Origin: Pedobacter cryoconitis
GTDB lineage: Bacteria > Bacteroidota > Bacteroidia > Sphingobacteriales > Sphingobacteriaceae
DNA: 64,000 bases
Assembly: GCF_014200595.1 (NCBI RefSeq)
Contig: NZ_JACHCG010000001.1
Location: 2,914,001-2,978,000 of the forward strand
Reading direction: 5' to 3'
Made by a program: the position numbers and the translations under genes. This document shows, piece after piece, positions 1-9,444 of this stretch. Positions within the stretch are counted from its first letter, which is position 1, and each line of letters begins with the position of its first letter. The notes under the pieces are model-generated. The model was not told the DNA's origin. It did no database searches and saw nothing but the letters and a program-made list of their open reading frames with translations.

Positions 1-2160
1 TCCGTAATCTGTGGCCAAAGCTTCATAATACGCACCTACGGTATCACGCATCGGCCAGTAAGGTTCGATAGTGAAAGTGGGTTCGCCATTAATTTCTCCG
101 ATAATACTATGAGAATGATCACTTGGGATCAAGGTTCGGTAAAAGGTTTCCAGATCTTTGATTGGCCCGTCCATTTTCCAGATTGGTTTAGCATGTTCCT
201 GGTTAAACCAGTCATGTGCCATCTCCAGATCCCTGTCTACATCAAATGAACGCAGCGAGATGGTGATGTCTTCCTTAGGAAAATATCTGCTGTAAATGAC
301 CTCGTCAATTTTTGGTTTGATCAGGTTATCGCAGAAAAAATACTTGTTTAAAGGATTAGGATATGCTCTGTAAATTGCCGGATTATCAATTGGGGCACTC
401 GCTTCGTCTATATTAATCAGATTGGTCAGCAGGTTACCTTTCACTTCCCAGCTTCTGCTGTTAATCACATAATCAACAAAACCAGTAGTATCTGATTCTT
501 CAAATTGCTTAAATTCAAGGTAAATCAGATCAATCAATGTTCTCTCGTCTGCCAGGCCATTGCAACCCAGCGCATTCACAATACCCAGCAGATTATTAAT
601 CAGCAGGTAATAGGTTAATTTTGGAAAGATTAAAGCTTCCGGTACAATAGATCCGCTTTCCTGAGCTAAATCCGGCAAATAGCTTAAGAGTTCTTCTGCT
701 TTTCCTGCTCTGAAAAAGAAGCCCTGGTTATCTCTGAAATAAAGTTTAGCCGGAAAATTCTGGCTATCCAGCTCCACCATTACATTTTGCTGATGAAATT
801 CAAAGGCCATTCCGTATTTGTTCAGAATCCCGACAATCGGGCCTGCACAGATATGCAGATATTGCTTGAACCAATTGATAGCTACCTGATCAACGGGCTT
901 ATTTTTAAGTTTTGCAGCGTGCTGAATGACATTTACTATTCTTGGTTTTTCACCCAATAGGCTATCCTGGCATAATGCAGCCAATAAAGTCACATTTTTA
1001 TCCCCGGCTTCGCCTTTAAATGCATTGTGACGGATACTGGTGTTAAAGCCATCGATAAATTTGCCTTGATACTTTACAGAGAAAAAAGCAGGGTCAGTTA
1101 CAAATTCAATTTCCGGGAACTCTTTTTTCAAGTTTTTACCCAGCTCTGTTTTTAATAAACGGCTTACATCATATCCGCGGTGCAGTTCCCGGGTTAAGTT
1201 CACACGCTCAGAGTTGGTAATTTTCACATGCAGTGAGAATTTATACATCCAGTCACTTTCGCGGTTGTACACCGTGCGTACTGAAGAAGTGGGCGTATAT
1301 ATAGCACCCCAGTTGCCCAGACTATACAATAGTCCCTCTTTTTCCATTGCTTTTACTTCTGGCTGGCTTAGCAGATATTCTGCCTCCCAGGGATGTATTG
1401 GCAATACTTTCCAGTCTGGATGCTGCTCTATTAATGATTTTACCTGGTGATCTGCCGGAATTGCATTTAATAATTCTGTCTTAAAAGTATCAGTAATATC
1501 AAATCCTTCTGCATTTTTCTCTATCACCTGATCTGGGGCTATCAAAAAATAAGCTAACTGGAATTCTCCAGCAGTTTCAGGAGAGTATTTTAATAACTCC
1601 TGCTCGTTTTTAAAACCCATTCTGCCTTTGGTCAGCGGGTGTGAGTTATGTCCCAGTGCTAAGGATTGCTCTGTTTCAATAAAGTTCATTTTCACTCTAT
1701 TGACCAGTTTCCCCGTACGGTTAAAGTACTCCTGATACTTCGTTAAGTTCTCTATGCTGTTCGACAAGCGCGATTTTACCAGCTCAGCATTGATTTCCGG
1801 AAATTCTGCGCCTGCAAATAAAATAATCAGTTCCATAAAGCGTAAAGCATCTATAGACTTAATTTCATCAGTTGCCAGTTCACGTGAGATCACAGGAAAG
1901 TAAAACACGTGTCTTCCGCTTTCTGCATAGTGCTTTAAAGGGGCAAATACTTCAAATCCAAACTCAGAAAAATCGAATCGTAAGTGTAATTGATGGCCTG
2001 TTATTTCCAGATAGTCAGCCAGAGGCTGGTCATATCTGGGAATTCCCTGGTAACGGCTCCAATTACTAAACTCCCTGCAATAGCTGTTTAAGAGAGAATT
2101 GAAATTAATTTCTCCAGAATTCTGTTGTAGTTTTATTAAATTGTAGGTATTCGTTTCCAT
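1..2160 (-). CDS. Siderophore synthetase, IucA/IucC family, with C-terminal acetyltransferase domain (partial, runs off window start)
   Basis: The minus-strand frame opens with ATG at 2160 and stays open to base 1, giving 720 codons without a stop. Around residue 168 it has the IucA/IucC signature GHNSHPLTKGRMGF, followed by HPWEAEYLL and by SSVRTVYNRESDWMYKFSLH. From about residue 620 the sequence changes to an acetyltransferase of the IucB/RhbD type (FDVDRDLEMAHDWFNQEHA). Family knowledge: NIS synthetases join carboxylates to hydroxylated diamines using ATP, and IucB-type domains acetylate or succinylate the hydroxylamine. A fused protein would supply both steps in the cytoplasm. It overlaps the preceding decarboxylase gene by 56 nt, so the two are co-transcribed and probably translationally coupled. 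The N-hydroxylase expected for this pathway is not in the window and may lie beyond base 1. Confidence 0.9.
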   Translation of the reverse strand, partial: METNTYNLIKLQQNSGEINFNSLLNSYCREFSNWSRYQGIPRYDQPLADYLEITGHQLHLRFDFSEFGFEVFAPLKHYAESGRHVFYFPVISRELATDEIKSIDALRFMELIILFAGAEFPEINAELVKSRLSNSIENLTKYQEYFNRTGKLVNRVKMNFIETEQSLALGHNSHPLTKGRMGFKNEQELLKYSPETAGEFQLAYFLIAPDQVIEKNAEGFDITDTFKTELLNAIPADHQVKSLIEQHPDWKVLPIHPWEAEYLLSQPEVKAMEKEGLLYSLGNWGAIYTPTSSVRTVYNRESDWMYKFSLHVKITNSERVNLTRELHRGYDVSRLLKTELGKNLKKEFPEIEFVTDPAFFSVKYQGKFIDGFNTSIRHNAFKGEAGDKNVTLLAALCQDSLLGEKPRIVNVIQHAAKLKNKPVDQVAINWFKQYLHICAGPIVGILNKYGMAFEFHQQNVMVELDSQNFPAKLYFRDNQGFFFRAGKAEELLSYLPDLAQESGSIVPEALIFPKLTYYLLINNLLGIVNALGCNGLADERTLIDLIYLEFKQFEESDTTGFVDYVINSRSWEVKGNLLTNLINIDEASAPIDNPAIYRAYPNPLNKYFFCDNLIKPKIDEVIYSRYFPKEDITISLRSFDVDRDLEMAHDWFNQEHAKPIWKMDGPIKDLETFYRTLIPSDHSHSIIGEINGEPTFTIEPYWPMRDTVGAYYEALATDYG

Positions 2161-3646
2161 GTTGTTTGATGATGTTGAAGATGTTTTTAACGTGGTCAAT
2201 TGTAGTGAGCGGGTTAAGCAATGTAAATTTGAGGTAGAATTGTTTGTTGATTTTAGTACCTGCAACAAGTGCTTCTCCACGGTTGAACATACTTTTTTTG
2301 ATAAACTGGTTCATTGCGCAAAGGTCTGCTTGTCCGTCTCTTGGGTTGTAACGGAAAACAAGTGCGCTGATATCAGATTCGTTCATCAGTTCAAATGCTG
2401 GATCTGCTTGCAACATAGCAGCAATTTGAGCAGCGGTATGAATAATCGTCTCAAAATACCCCCCCAATTTTTCTTTACCCATCATTCTCAGCGTAAACCA
2501 AAGTTTTAAAGCGTCAAAACGGCGGGTAGTCTGAATAGATTTATTGACCTGATTAGGTAAACCGTCATGATCGTGATCTTTAGGGTTCAGGTAGTCAGCA
2601 TGGTGTGTAATCAAACCAAAAAACTTCTTGTCTTTGATCAAAAAGGCGCCGCTGCTTACAGGCTGAAAGAATGATTTGTGATAATCTACGGTTACTGAAT
2701 GGGCCAGTTCGATTCCATTGATCAGCTTGCGGGATTTATTAGCTAACAGTAAACCACAGCCATAGGCAGCGTCTACATGGAACCATAAGTCATATTTAGT
2801 ACTTAAACGGCCTATCTCTTGTAAGGGATCAATATTCCCGAAATCGGTCGTTCCCGCGGTACCTACAATCGCAATCGGAATATTTCCTAATGCAATTTCC
2901 TGTTGAATTGCGTCTTCCAGCAGCACAGAGTTCATTCTAAAGCTACGGTCGGTTTTAATTTTTACAACTGCTTTTTCGCCCAGTCCCAATAAGGAAGCGT
3001 TTTTCTGGATGCTAAAGTGGGCCATCTCTGAAACAAAGATCCTGAAACGTGAAGCTTCAGCTGGCAAACCGTCTTGTTTAATATTGTGGTTCAGAAGTTT
3101 AAAGGCATAATGGTCTCTGGCCAGCAGCAGGCCCATCAAGTTACTTTGAGTACCTCCACTGGTAAAAATCCCATCTGACAGTTCGCCGAAGCCGATTTCT
3201 TTACAAGTCCATTCAATCAGCTTTTGCTCCATCAAGGTTCCGCCAGCGCTTTGATCCCAGGTATCTAATGATGAATTGATAGAAGAGATCATCACTTCTG
3301 CTGCAATTGCAGGAATAACCAGCGGGCAATTTAAATGGGCAATATATTCCGGATGATGAAAGGCTACAGCGTGGTTCGTGTATAAGTTCTCCACTTCATC
3401 CAAAAGACTATCATAGTCTGGTAAGGGTTTATCAAAATCCACTTTTGCAAATAATGGCCGTAGTTCTGCCGGGGTCACTCCACTGAATGGCTTTTTATTG
3501 GTATCCAGGAAACGCTTTACTGCAAGGCTTACCTTACCTATGGCATCCAGATATTCTTCTTGATTGTCGTGATGGAAAATATCTTTTTGAGGATTATTTT
3601 CGAATAATGTAGTTAACTGTTCTTCTTGTAGGTTGATTGATAGCAT
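2105..3646 (-). CDS. PLP-dependent group II decarboxylase (lysine/diaminobutyrate type) for siderophore synthesis
   Basis: A 513-residue protein of the pyridoxal-dependent decarboxylase family. It has the HVDAAYGCGLLL segment (cofactor aspartate) followed by VTVDYHKSFF, whose lysine is expected to hold PLP. An upstream TSGGTQSNLMGLLLARD segment fits cofactor phosphate binding. Length and order match DesA- and RhbB-like enzymes, which make cadaverine or 1,3-diaminopropane from lysine or 2,4-diaminobutyrate. The substrate cannot be decided from sequence alone. It is the first gene of the siderophore unit, and the IucA/IucC gene overlaps its 3' end. The promoter region carries two Fur-like sites, so iron repression is likely. 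Confidence 0.88.
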   Translation of the reverse strand: MLSINLQEEQLTTLFENNPQKDIFHHDNQEEYLDAIGKVSLAVKRFLDTNKKPFSGVTPAELRPLFAKVDFDKPLPDYDSLLDEVENLYTNHAVAFHHPEYIAHLNCPLVIPAIAAEVMISSINSSLDTWDQSAGGTLMEQKLIEWTCKEIGFGELSDGIFTSGGTQSNLMGLLLARDHYAFKLLNHNIKQDGLPAEASRFRIFVSEMAHFSIQKNASLLGLGEKAVVKIKTDRSFRMNSVLLEDAIQQEIALGNIPIAIVGTAGTTDFGNIDPLQEIGRLSTKYDLWFHVDAAYGCGLLLANKSRKLINGIELAHSVTVDYHKSFFQPVSSGAFLIKDKKFFGLITHHADYLNPKDHDHDGLPNQVNKSIQTTRRFDALKLWFTLRMMGKEKLGGYFETIIHTAAQIAAMLQADPAFELMNESDISALVFRYNPRDGQADLCAMNQFIKKSMFNRGEALVAGTKINKQFYLKFTLLNPLTTIDHVKNIFNIIKQHGNEYLQFNKTTTEFWRN

Positions 3647-3828
3647 ATCGGTCTTAATTATTCACGGTTTTATATAATTTGGGGTTATTAATAAGCGTGT
3701 TTATTGTCCTGCACAAACATGAAGTCCAGTGCACATTTAAATCAGCAGAAGGGAAACCAATAAGGGCGAAAACAAGGTTTAGGATCCTCTTCTTCATTAC
3801 AGTTTAAATTTCTTCGCTAAGTAAGATG

Positions 3829-3873
3829 TTATTTAGAACAATTACAAATTATATTTAGACTAATTACCAATAA
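3829..3873. promoter_or_regulatory. Two tandem Fur-like operator candidates upstream of the siderophore genes
   Basis: Within the 355-bp gap at 3647-4001, two 23-bp stretches lie head to tail (3829-3851 and 3851-3873). They match the near-perfect palindrome at 5153-5175 at 17 and 16 of 23 positions. Both start TATTTAGA and end in an AAT/AAAT half. They lie about 180-225 bp upstream of the decarboxylase start. The rest of the gap is AT-rich and shows nothing else I recognise. The link to Fur is inferred from gene context; the exact Fur motif of this lineage is not known to me. Confidence 0.4.
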
Positions 3874-4001
3874 TGACGCAAATAACTGATTCACAACGAT
3901 ATTTTAATATTATTTCTTAAATAATTGAGTTAATATTTTTTTAACATACGAGTTCCACACAGTGGATTCGCTGCTAAACCAATAAAAAGAAAGAAATATT
4001 T

Positions 4002-5117
4002 TTAACTTTTATTTGCGAGGGCTCTTCGCTTGTCTTTTCGCTTGCCTCTCCAGAAAAGGAAACCGGTTAAGGGTAAGCTGGCGCAGATGAAACTGGACAT
4101 AAAGGCAATAATCTTACCTGTTGTACCAAGTATTTGCCCGGTGTGCAGATCATAAGACATTTCATTTAATTTTAGTCCGTTGCTTTTGTTACGGTGAGCC
4201 AGTTCTTTGACTAAAGCACCAGTGTTGGCATTAAAGTAATACCGGTCACTTTTGTAATAGAACAGTGCTTTTTCATAAACAGTGATGTCCAGTACTGCTG
4301 AACCTTTTACGAGAGGAGCAATCAGGAACATATCTGAATGCGGAGATTTTTTTAAGCTTTCCAAAAAGGCAACATCCAATAATTTATTGGAGTCCAATAA
4401 CTTAGTTATCTTAACCATCGGTATTTTTTCCTCAAAAGCGTAAGTACTCCCTAAATTAACAGTGTTCTTCACTCCTGTTTTCAACCAGTCGTAACTAATC
4501 GACAAACCTGTAAAGGCCAGAACAAAAGCGATTACGCAAGTATAAACTCCTAAAACGCTATGCAGATCATAGTTTACACGTCGCCATTTTCCATTGAATT
4601 TAATGGTCAATGACCGTTTAACTTGTGTTTTTCGTTTAGGCCACCAGATGATCACTCCGCTAATCAGCATGAATAAAAATATAAATACGGATACACCAAC
4701 TACCATTTTCCCGATTGGCCCGGGCAATAGCAGGTAGATATGGATAAACTGGACAATAGTAAAAAAGTCTTTGCGCAGGTTTTGATCATGGAGTACCTGG
4801 CCAGAGTACGGATTAATATGGACAGTGTAGAATTGCCCTTTTCCGGTTAAAAAGATTACCGCTGCCCTGTCTTTACTTACATAAACGATCCTGTCTACCT
4901 GGAGTTCGGGGTGAACTCCTTTTGCGATTGCACTGAGTTTGGAGGGTAAAAGGACTGGCTTATTTTGTACTTCGATTTTACGCCAGGGTTCTGTAGCATC
5001 TCTTATTTCATCCTGGAAGGCATATAGACAGCCTGTTATACTCACAATAAATACCACTAAACCAGAGGTTAAACCCAACCATCTGTGTGCGAGACGCGCT
5101 ATCTTTTTCAAGTTCAT
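4002..5117 (-). CDS. PepSY-associated transmembrane protein (iron-regulated membrane protein family)
   Basis: I chose the ATG at 5117, not the one at 5153, because the family starts with the MNLKKIARLAHRWLGL-type segment and the extra 12 residues look like leader sequence. The 371-residue product has an N-terminal membrane helix (LTSGLVVFIVSITGCLYAF), two central membrane segments around GPIGKMVVGVSVFIFLFMLI and VYTCVIAFVLAFTGL, and a C-terminal one (IIAFMSSFICASLPLTGFLFW). Periplasmic PepSY-type segments lie between them. Family members accompany TonB siderophore receptors and are thought to help reduce or release ferric siderophore at the inner membrane. The gene is divergent from the receptor at 5215 and shares a palindromic control region with it. 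Confidence 0.85.
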   Translation of the reverse strand: MNLKKIARLAHRWLGLTSGLVVFIVSITGCLYAFQDEIRDATEPWRKIEVQNKPVLLPSKLSAIAKGVHPELQVDRIVYVSKDRAAVIFLTGKGQFYTVHINPYSGQVLHDQNLRKDFFTIVQFIHIYLLLPGPIGKMVVGVSVFIFLFMLISGVIIWWPKRKTQVKRSLTIKFNGKWRRVNYDLHSVLGVYTCVIAFVLAFTGLSISYDWLKTGVKNTVNLGSTYAFEEKIPMVKITKLLDSNKLLDVAFLESLKKSPHSDMFLIAPLVKGSAVLDITVYEKALFYYKSDRYYFNANTGALVKELAHRNKSNGLKLNEMSYDLHTGQILGTTGKIIAFMSSFICASLPLTGFLFWRGKRKDKRRALANKS

Positions 5118-5152
5118 TCTTAATATTTGATCAAAAATATAAAAATAAAGCA

Positions 5153-5175
5153 TTATTTGGAATTAATCCAAATAA
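5153..5175. promoter_or_regulatory. Near-perfect palindrome, Fur-like operator candidate
   Basis: TTATTTGGA and TCCAAATAA arms of 9 bp flank a 5-bp centre (5162-5166) between the divergent PepSY and TonB receptor genes. The placement between two iron-uptake genes and the resemblance to the sites at 3829-3873 suggest a metal-responsive repressor site. The identity of the regulator is inferred. Confidence 0.5.
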
Positions 5176-5214
5176 ATCATTGCTTTGCGGTGTAAAAATC
5201 AAAAAACCAAACAC

Positions 5215-7647
5215 ATGAGAAAAAATCTATACTTAATTTTAATATTAATGATTGCTTTTACGGCAGGCGCTAGTGCGCAGACGGTAAGCGGAATCATTAG
5301 TAACAATACCGAACCGCTTAGCGGAGCAAATGTCAAAATTGAGGGCAAAAAGCTGGAAACCAGTACTGACAAGGAAGGACATTTTGAATTAAAACTTGAG
5401 CCAGGTACTTACAATCTGATTGTGAGTTATATCGGTTACAACCAAACTGTTAGAAAAGTAACTTTGGTTAAGGACCAGCAGTTAAAATTGGAGCTGGCAC
5501 TTGATCCGAGCAATACCATGGATGAAGTTGTCGTGGTTTCTTCACGTAAACCGAGTAAGGTTAGTGAAATTCCAGGAACAGTCTGGATCATTGACAATCA
5601 GCGTTTACAGGAGCAAATCAAAGGCGGCGTAAGCTTAAAAGAGGCTTTAGCCAGATTAATCCCTGGTTTGGATGCCGGTCCTGAAGGACGTACCAACTTC
5701 GGTCAGAACTTAAGAGGCAGAAATGTACTGGTTATGATTGACGGGGTGTCTTTAAACAGTACCAGATCGGTGAGCAGACAGTTTGATTCGGTTGATCCTT
5801 TCAATATTGAACGCATTGAAGTACTTTCTGGAGCGAGCTCAATTTATGGTGGCGGCGCAACTGGTGGAATTATCAATATTATCACTAAAAAGGGCCAGGC
5901 TGGCCCTCCTGCTTTCACTACTGAGACTGGTATCCGCAGTGGTTTAAAGCAAAATGCAGATCATGATGTACGTTTTGCACAGTCTATTTCGGGTGGTAGT
6001 GAGAACTTTAAAGGAAGAATCGGTATTGCTTATCAAAAAAACAATGCTGCTTTTGATGCAAGTAACAAACAGATTTTCACAGATATCACGCAAACAGATT
6101 TACAGTACAACCAATCTTTTGATATTTTCGCAAATACGGAGTTTAAGTTAACTGCTAAACAAACTTTGAAAGTAAACGCCCAGTATTACAATTCTGGTTA
6201 TGTAGGCAATAAAGATCTTTTCCTGGGTGCCAATTATGCAGGTTTATTATCTAAACCAGAACTTCTGGAAATGAGAAATGGTTTTTCATCTTCTGTAAAA
6301 CCACAAACATCACGTGCATCGATCAATGCTGATTACCATGCTGCTGATATTTTAGGCGGTCAGGATTTATATATCCAGGGATCAAGCAGAAATGAAAAAT
6401 TCAGCTTTCACCCTTTCCCTGGTCAGGTGATTAACCCGGCAATACCAGGTGGCCGTCTTATTTATTCAGGTTCTACAGTCCAAACTACCAGGTATAGTGC
6501 ATTGAAATTAGTACTGGCCAAACAATGGTCAGCTTTTAATTTAACTTATGGTGTTGATGGTGATAATGAAAACTTTATTGGTAATCAAACTGTATTTGAC
6601 AGAGTGCTTGCTGCTTCGAGCGGCGGAATGATCAACAATGGAATTGCAACAGTACGCCGTTATCCTGGTGTTGATATCAATAGTCTTTCTGGTTTTATGC
6701 AGGCGCAATGGAATCTGACAAGCAAACTGAGTTTATCAGGTGGTGTAAGACAACAAAGAATGTTTGTGAAAGTTGCCGATTTCGTTGGAATTAATGCACA
6801 AGTACCTATTATTTTTGGTTTAGGCAAAACAGCTGCTACTATTCCAGGTGGTAAGAGTAACTACGACGTGAACTTGTTAAATGGTGGTTTAGTTTACAAA
6901 ATTTCTGCACCTGAGCAGGTTTGGGTTAACTTTGCACAAGGTTTTAACCTGGCTGATCCGGCTAAATATTATGGCCAGGGTACTTATGCACTGAATGGTG
7001 CAAACTGGGATTTAGTGAAAGGGAGCAGTGTAACTACTTCTCCACTTACAGGATTAAAAACCAACCAGTTAGAAACAGGATGGCGTCATCGCGGTAAAGT
7101 ACTGAATGCACAGGTTGCTGCTTTTTATTCGTGGTCTGATAAAGATATGAAAACAAATACAGCCAACTTCGCTGTTGAAGTAATTGATCGTAAGCAACGT
7201 AATATGGGTGCTGAAGCTTCTATTTCAGCTACCTTACCAAGTGGCTTTGAAATTGGAGGAAATGGTTTATACATCAAATCTCAGTTCAAAGCGGATGACT
7301 CCTGGAAATCACAGGATATCAGCAATGCAAGTCCGTCAAAAGCAACTGCATTTATTGGATGGAGCAATAAGTCAATAGGATTTAAAGCGCAGGGTTTCCG
7401 CTCTTTCGATTTGAAAGACAATGTGAACAACGAATTGAAAGGATATACAACAGTAGATTTGTTAGGCCATGTTAAGTTACCTCTTGGAACGTTATCATTT
7501 GGTGTACAAAACTTATTAAATAAAGAGTATCAAACTATCTGGAGTAAACGTGCTCAGGTTCTTTACAGCACACTGGGAGTACCTCAAACTTATTATTATT
7601 TAGGCAGAGGCCGTACTTACAACGTAAGTTATACAATAAACTATTAG
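5215..7647 (+). CDS. TonB-dependent siderophore receptor with N-terminal carboxypeptidase-like regulatory domain
   Basis: The start is taken at the ATG at 5215, because MRKNLYLILILMIAFTAGASAQ is a clean signal peptide; the in-frame TTG at 5185 only adds ten polar residues. The 810-residue product then has a CarboxypepD_reg-like beta-sandwich (about residues 25-105), a plug domain (about 115-240, with VLVMIDGVSLNS and IERIEVLSGASSIYGGGATGGIINIITKKG-type blocks) and a 22-strand-type barrel ending in an aromatic-rich terminus. The plug motifs are typical of FhuE/FoxA-like ferric siderophore receptors. Neighbours (PepSY protein, siderophore synthetase) support uptake of the siderophore made by the genes at 1-3646. 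A strong terminator follows at 7675. Confidence 0.9.
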   Translation: MRKNLYLILILMIAFTAGASAQTVSGIISNNTEPLSGANVKIEGKKLETSTDKEGHFELKLEPGTYNLIVSYIGYNQTVRKVTLVKDQQLKLELALDPSNTMDEVVVVSSRKPSKVSEIPGTVWIIDNQRLQEQIKGGVSLKEALARLIPGLDAGPEGRTNFGQNLRGRNVLVMIDGVSLNSTRSVSRQFDSVDPFNIERIEVLSGASSIYGGGATGGIINIITKKGQAGPPAFTTETGIRSGLKQNADHDVRFAQSISGGSENFKGRIGIAYQKNNAAFDASNKQIFTDITQTDLQYNQSFDIFANTEFKLTAKQTLKVNAQYYNSGYVGNKDLFLGANYAGLLSKPELLEMRNGFSSSVKPQTSRASINADYHAADILGGQDLYIQGSSRNEKFSFHPFPGQVINPAIPGGRLIYSGSTVQTTRYSALKLVLAKQWSAFNLTYGVDGDNENFIGNQTVFDRVLAASSGGMINNGIATVRRYPGVDINSLSGFMQAQWNLTSKLSLSGGVRQQRMFVKVADFVGINAQVPIIFGLGKTAATIPGGKSNYDVNLLNGGLVYKISAPEQVWVNFAQGFNLADPAKYYGQGTYALNGANWDLVKGSSVTTSPLTGLKTNQLETGWRHRGKVLNAQVAAFYSWSDKDMKTNTANFAVEVIDRKQRNMGAEASISATLPSGFEIGGNGLYIKSQFKADDSWKSQDISNASPSKATAFIGWSNKSIGFKAQGFRSFDLKDNVNNELKGYTTVDLLGHVKLPLGTLSFGVQNLLNKEYQTIWSKRAQVLYSTLGVPQTYYYLGRGRTYNVSYTINY

Positions 7648-7674
7648 TCGTTATAGCAATAGTATCAACTGCTA

Positions 7675-7708
7675 AAAGCGGGCCTCCAAATGGAGGCCCG
7701 CTTTTTTT
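7675..7708 (+). terminator. Rho-independent terminator after the TonB receptor
   Basis: A 14-bp perfect stem (7675-7688 with 7691-7704), containing GCGGGCCTCC and its complement, closes on a 2-nt loop and is followed by a T run. Confidence 0.9.
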
Positions 7709-7774
7709 ATTAGCCTGTATTATATGATTACAGAAGAAATATCGTTGATGATGACAGAACCCTAAATAACGAAA

Positions 7775-8197
7775 ATGAAATTCTATCAGCATTCTATCCT
7801 TCTGCGAGAAAGAAAAAGAGGTTTTCACCTGATTACTTCTGATATCCTTCAGGCCTTTCCCGAAATCAGTGAACTGAAAACAGGCATTTGCCAGGTTTTT
7901 ATTCAGCATACTTCTGCTTCGCTGACAATTAATGAGAATGCCGACCCGACAGTGCGCCATGATTTCGAAATATTTTTCAATAAAGCAGTTCCGGAGAATG
8001 ATCCGGATTATCTGCATGATGAGGAAGGATCGGATGATATGCCCGCTCATCTGAAAACAGCTTTACTGGATACTTCTTTGATGATTCCAATTCGTAATGG
8101 CCGTTTAGCACTGGGTACATGGCAAGGAATTTACCTATGTGAACACCGCAATTATGGGGGTTCAAGAGCCATCATGTTAACTGCCTGGGGAGAATGA
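7775..8197 (+). CDS. yjbQ: YjbQ family protein (secondary thiamine-phosphate synthase-like)
   Basis: A 140-residue protein covering the whole YjbQ/UPF0047 fold. It carries the family hallmarks FIQHTSASLTINENADP, the GSDDMPAHLK segment and the C-terminal LGTWQGIYLCEHR. Members have weak thiamine-phosphate synthase activity in E. coli, but their physiological role is unsettled. It stands alone on the plus strand between the receptor terminator and the GNAT-like gene, with a gap of about 115 bp before the next start. Confidence 0.9.
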   Translation: MKFYQHSILLRERKRGFHLITSDILQAFPEISELKTGICQVFIQHTSASLTINENADPTVRHDFEIFFNKAVPENDPDYLHDEEGSDDMPAHLKTALLDTSLMIPIRNGRLALGTWQGIYLCEHRNYGGSRAIMLTAWGE

Positions 8198-8312
8198 TGA
8201 AGGCAAAATGCCAACGAATCATACAATCTATTATGCATTTGAATATATTTGAAGACCGAAATATAAAATCGGCTTACAAACAGGTATCAACCTCTCCAAT
8301 CAAATTATTCAT

Positions 8313-9428
8313 ATGAAAAAAATAATTGCGGTAAAATCAAAAAAAGAACTTAAAACATTTATTGATTTTCCTCATGAGCTTTACAAAAATGATCCGTATT
8401 ATGTTCCGGAATTGTTTATTGCTCAAAAAGATTTATTAACTACCCACCCTTTTCATAAGCATTCTTCGCTACAGACTTTTTTACTGTATGATGGAGATCA
8501 GGTAACTGGTCGTATTGCCGCAATCCAAAATAATAACCACAACATTGCGAACAATTCCAATGATGGTTTCTTCGGTTTTTTCGATTGCATCAATGATGCA
8601 GAAAGTGCATCTTTACTATTTCAGGAAGCTGAAAAATGGTTAAAGGCAAAAGGTCTGACTAAAATGGTCGGCCCTGTCAATTTTTCTACCAATGAGCCTT
8701 GCGGTTTACTTATCCAGGGTTTTGATTCCCGTCCGGTAGTGATGATGCCTTATAATGCTTCTTATTATCCTGCGCTGCTGGAACAAAATGGTCTTGCAAA
8801 ACAGGTAGATCTGATTGCCTGGAAATGGGATGGTGATGCTTATGATGACCGTTCTGTGCAATTAATGGATAAATTGCAATCACGTTTATTACGAAGCAAT
8901 ATCACTATTCGTAAAATTAACATGAAAAAATTCAAGGAGGAAGCAGAAAACCTTCGTGAAGTTTATAATAAAGCATGGGACAAAAACATGGGTTTTGTGC
9001 CGTTGAATGATGAAGAATATGATTACCAGGCCAAAGATCTTAAAATGATCTTAGATCCTGATTTTTGCCTGGTTGCTGAACAAGAAGGAAAGATTGTGGG
9101 TTTTGGCGTAGCTATTCCGGATATCAATGAAATCCTGATCAAAATTAAAAGAGGAAGGTTATTCCCTACTGGTATATTTAAACTGCTATTGAACAAGAAA
9201 AAGGTTTCAGGAATCCGGATCTTATTGCTTGGCGTAGTGGAAGGTTACCGTAAAATGGGAATTGAAGCTTGTTTATATGGTAATATTATCAAAGCTTACA
9301 AAGCTAAAGGATTAAAATACGCGGAGGCATCATGGACACTGGAACACAACGATTTAGTGAACAATGCAATCCGCGCAATCAAAGGAGATCCGTATAAAAA
9401 ATACAGGATTTACGAAAAAACAATTTAA
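8313..9428 (+). CDS. GNAT-fold acyltransferase-like protein, function unknown
   Basis: A 371-residue soluble protein. The C-terminal half has a GNAT-like core: CLVAEQEGKIVGFGVAIPD (beta4-like), ILLLGVVEGYRKMGIEACLY (acyl-CoA pyrophosphate loop region) and a final WTLEHNDLVNNAI segment. The N-terminal half (residues about 1-120) also has a GNAT-like look, including FLLYDGDQVTGRIAAI, so the protein may be a two-lobed, FemAB-like arrangement. The acceptor is unknown. It precedes the mechanosensitive channel by 16 nt and is probably co-transcribed with it. Confidence 0.7.
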   Translation: MKKIIAVKSKKELKTFIDFPHELYKNDPYYVPELFIAQKDLLTTHPFHKHSSLQTFLLYDGDQVTGRIAAIQNNNHNIANNSNDGFFGFFDCINDAESASLLFQEAEKWLKAKGLTKMVGPVNFSTNEPCGLLIQGFDSRPVVMMPYNASYYPALLEQNGLAKQVDLIAWKWDGDAYDDRSVQLMDKLQSRLLRSNITIRKINMKKFKEEAENLREVYNKAWDKNMGFVPLNDEEYDYQAKDLKMILDPDFCLVAEQEGKIVGFGVAIPDINEILIKIKRGRLFPTGIFKLLLNKKKVSGIRILLLGVVEGYRKMGIEACLYGNIIKAYKAKGLKYAEASWTLEHNDLVNNAIRAIKGDPYKKYRIYEKTI

Positions 9429-9444
9429 GGCCCAAGGGGTATAC

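Noticed and set aside
7535..8050. Minus-strand ORF of 171 codons
   Set aside because: It runs antisense through the receptor end, a terminator and the YjbQ gene, and shows no protein-like pattern.
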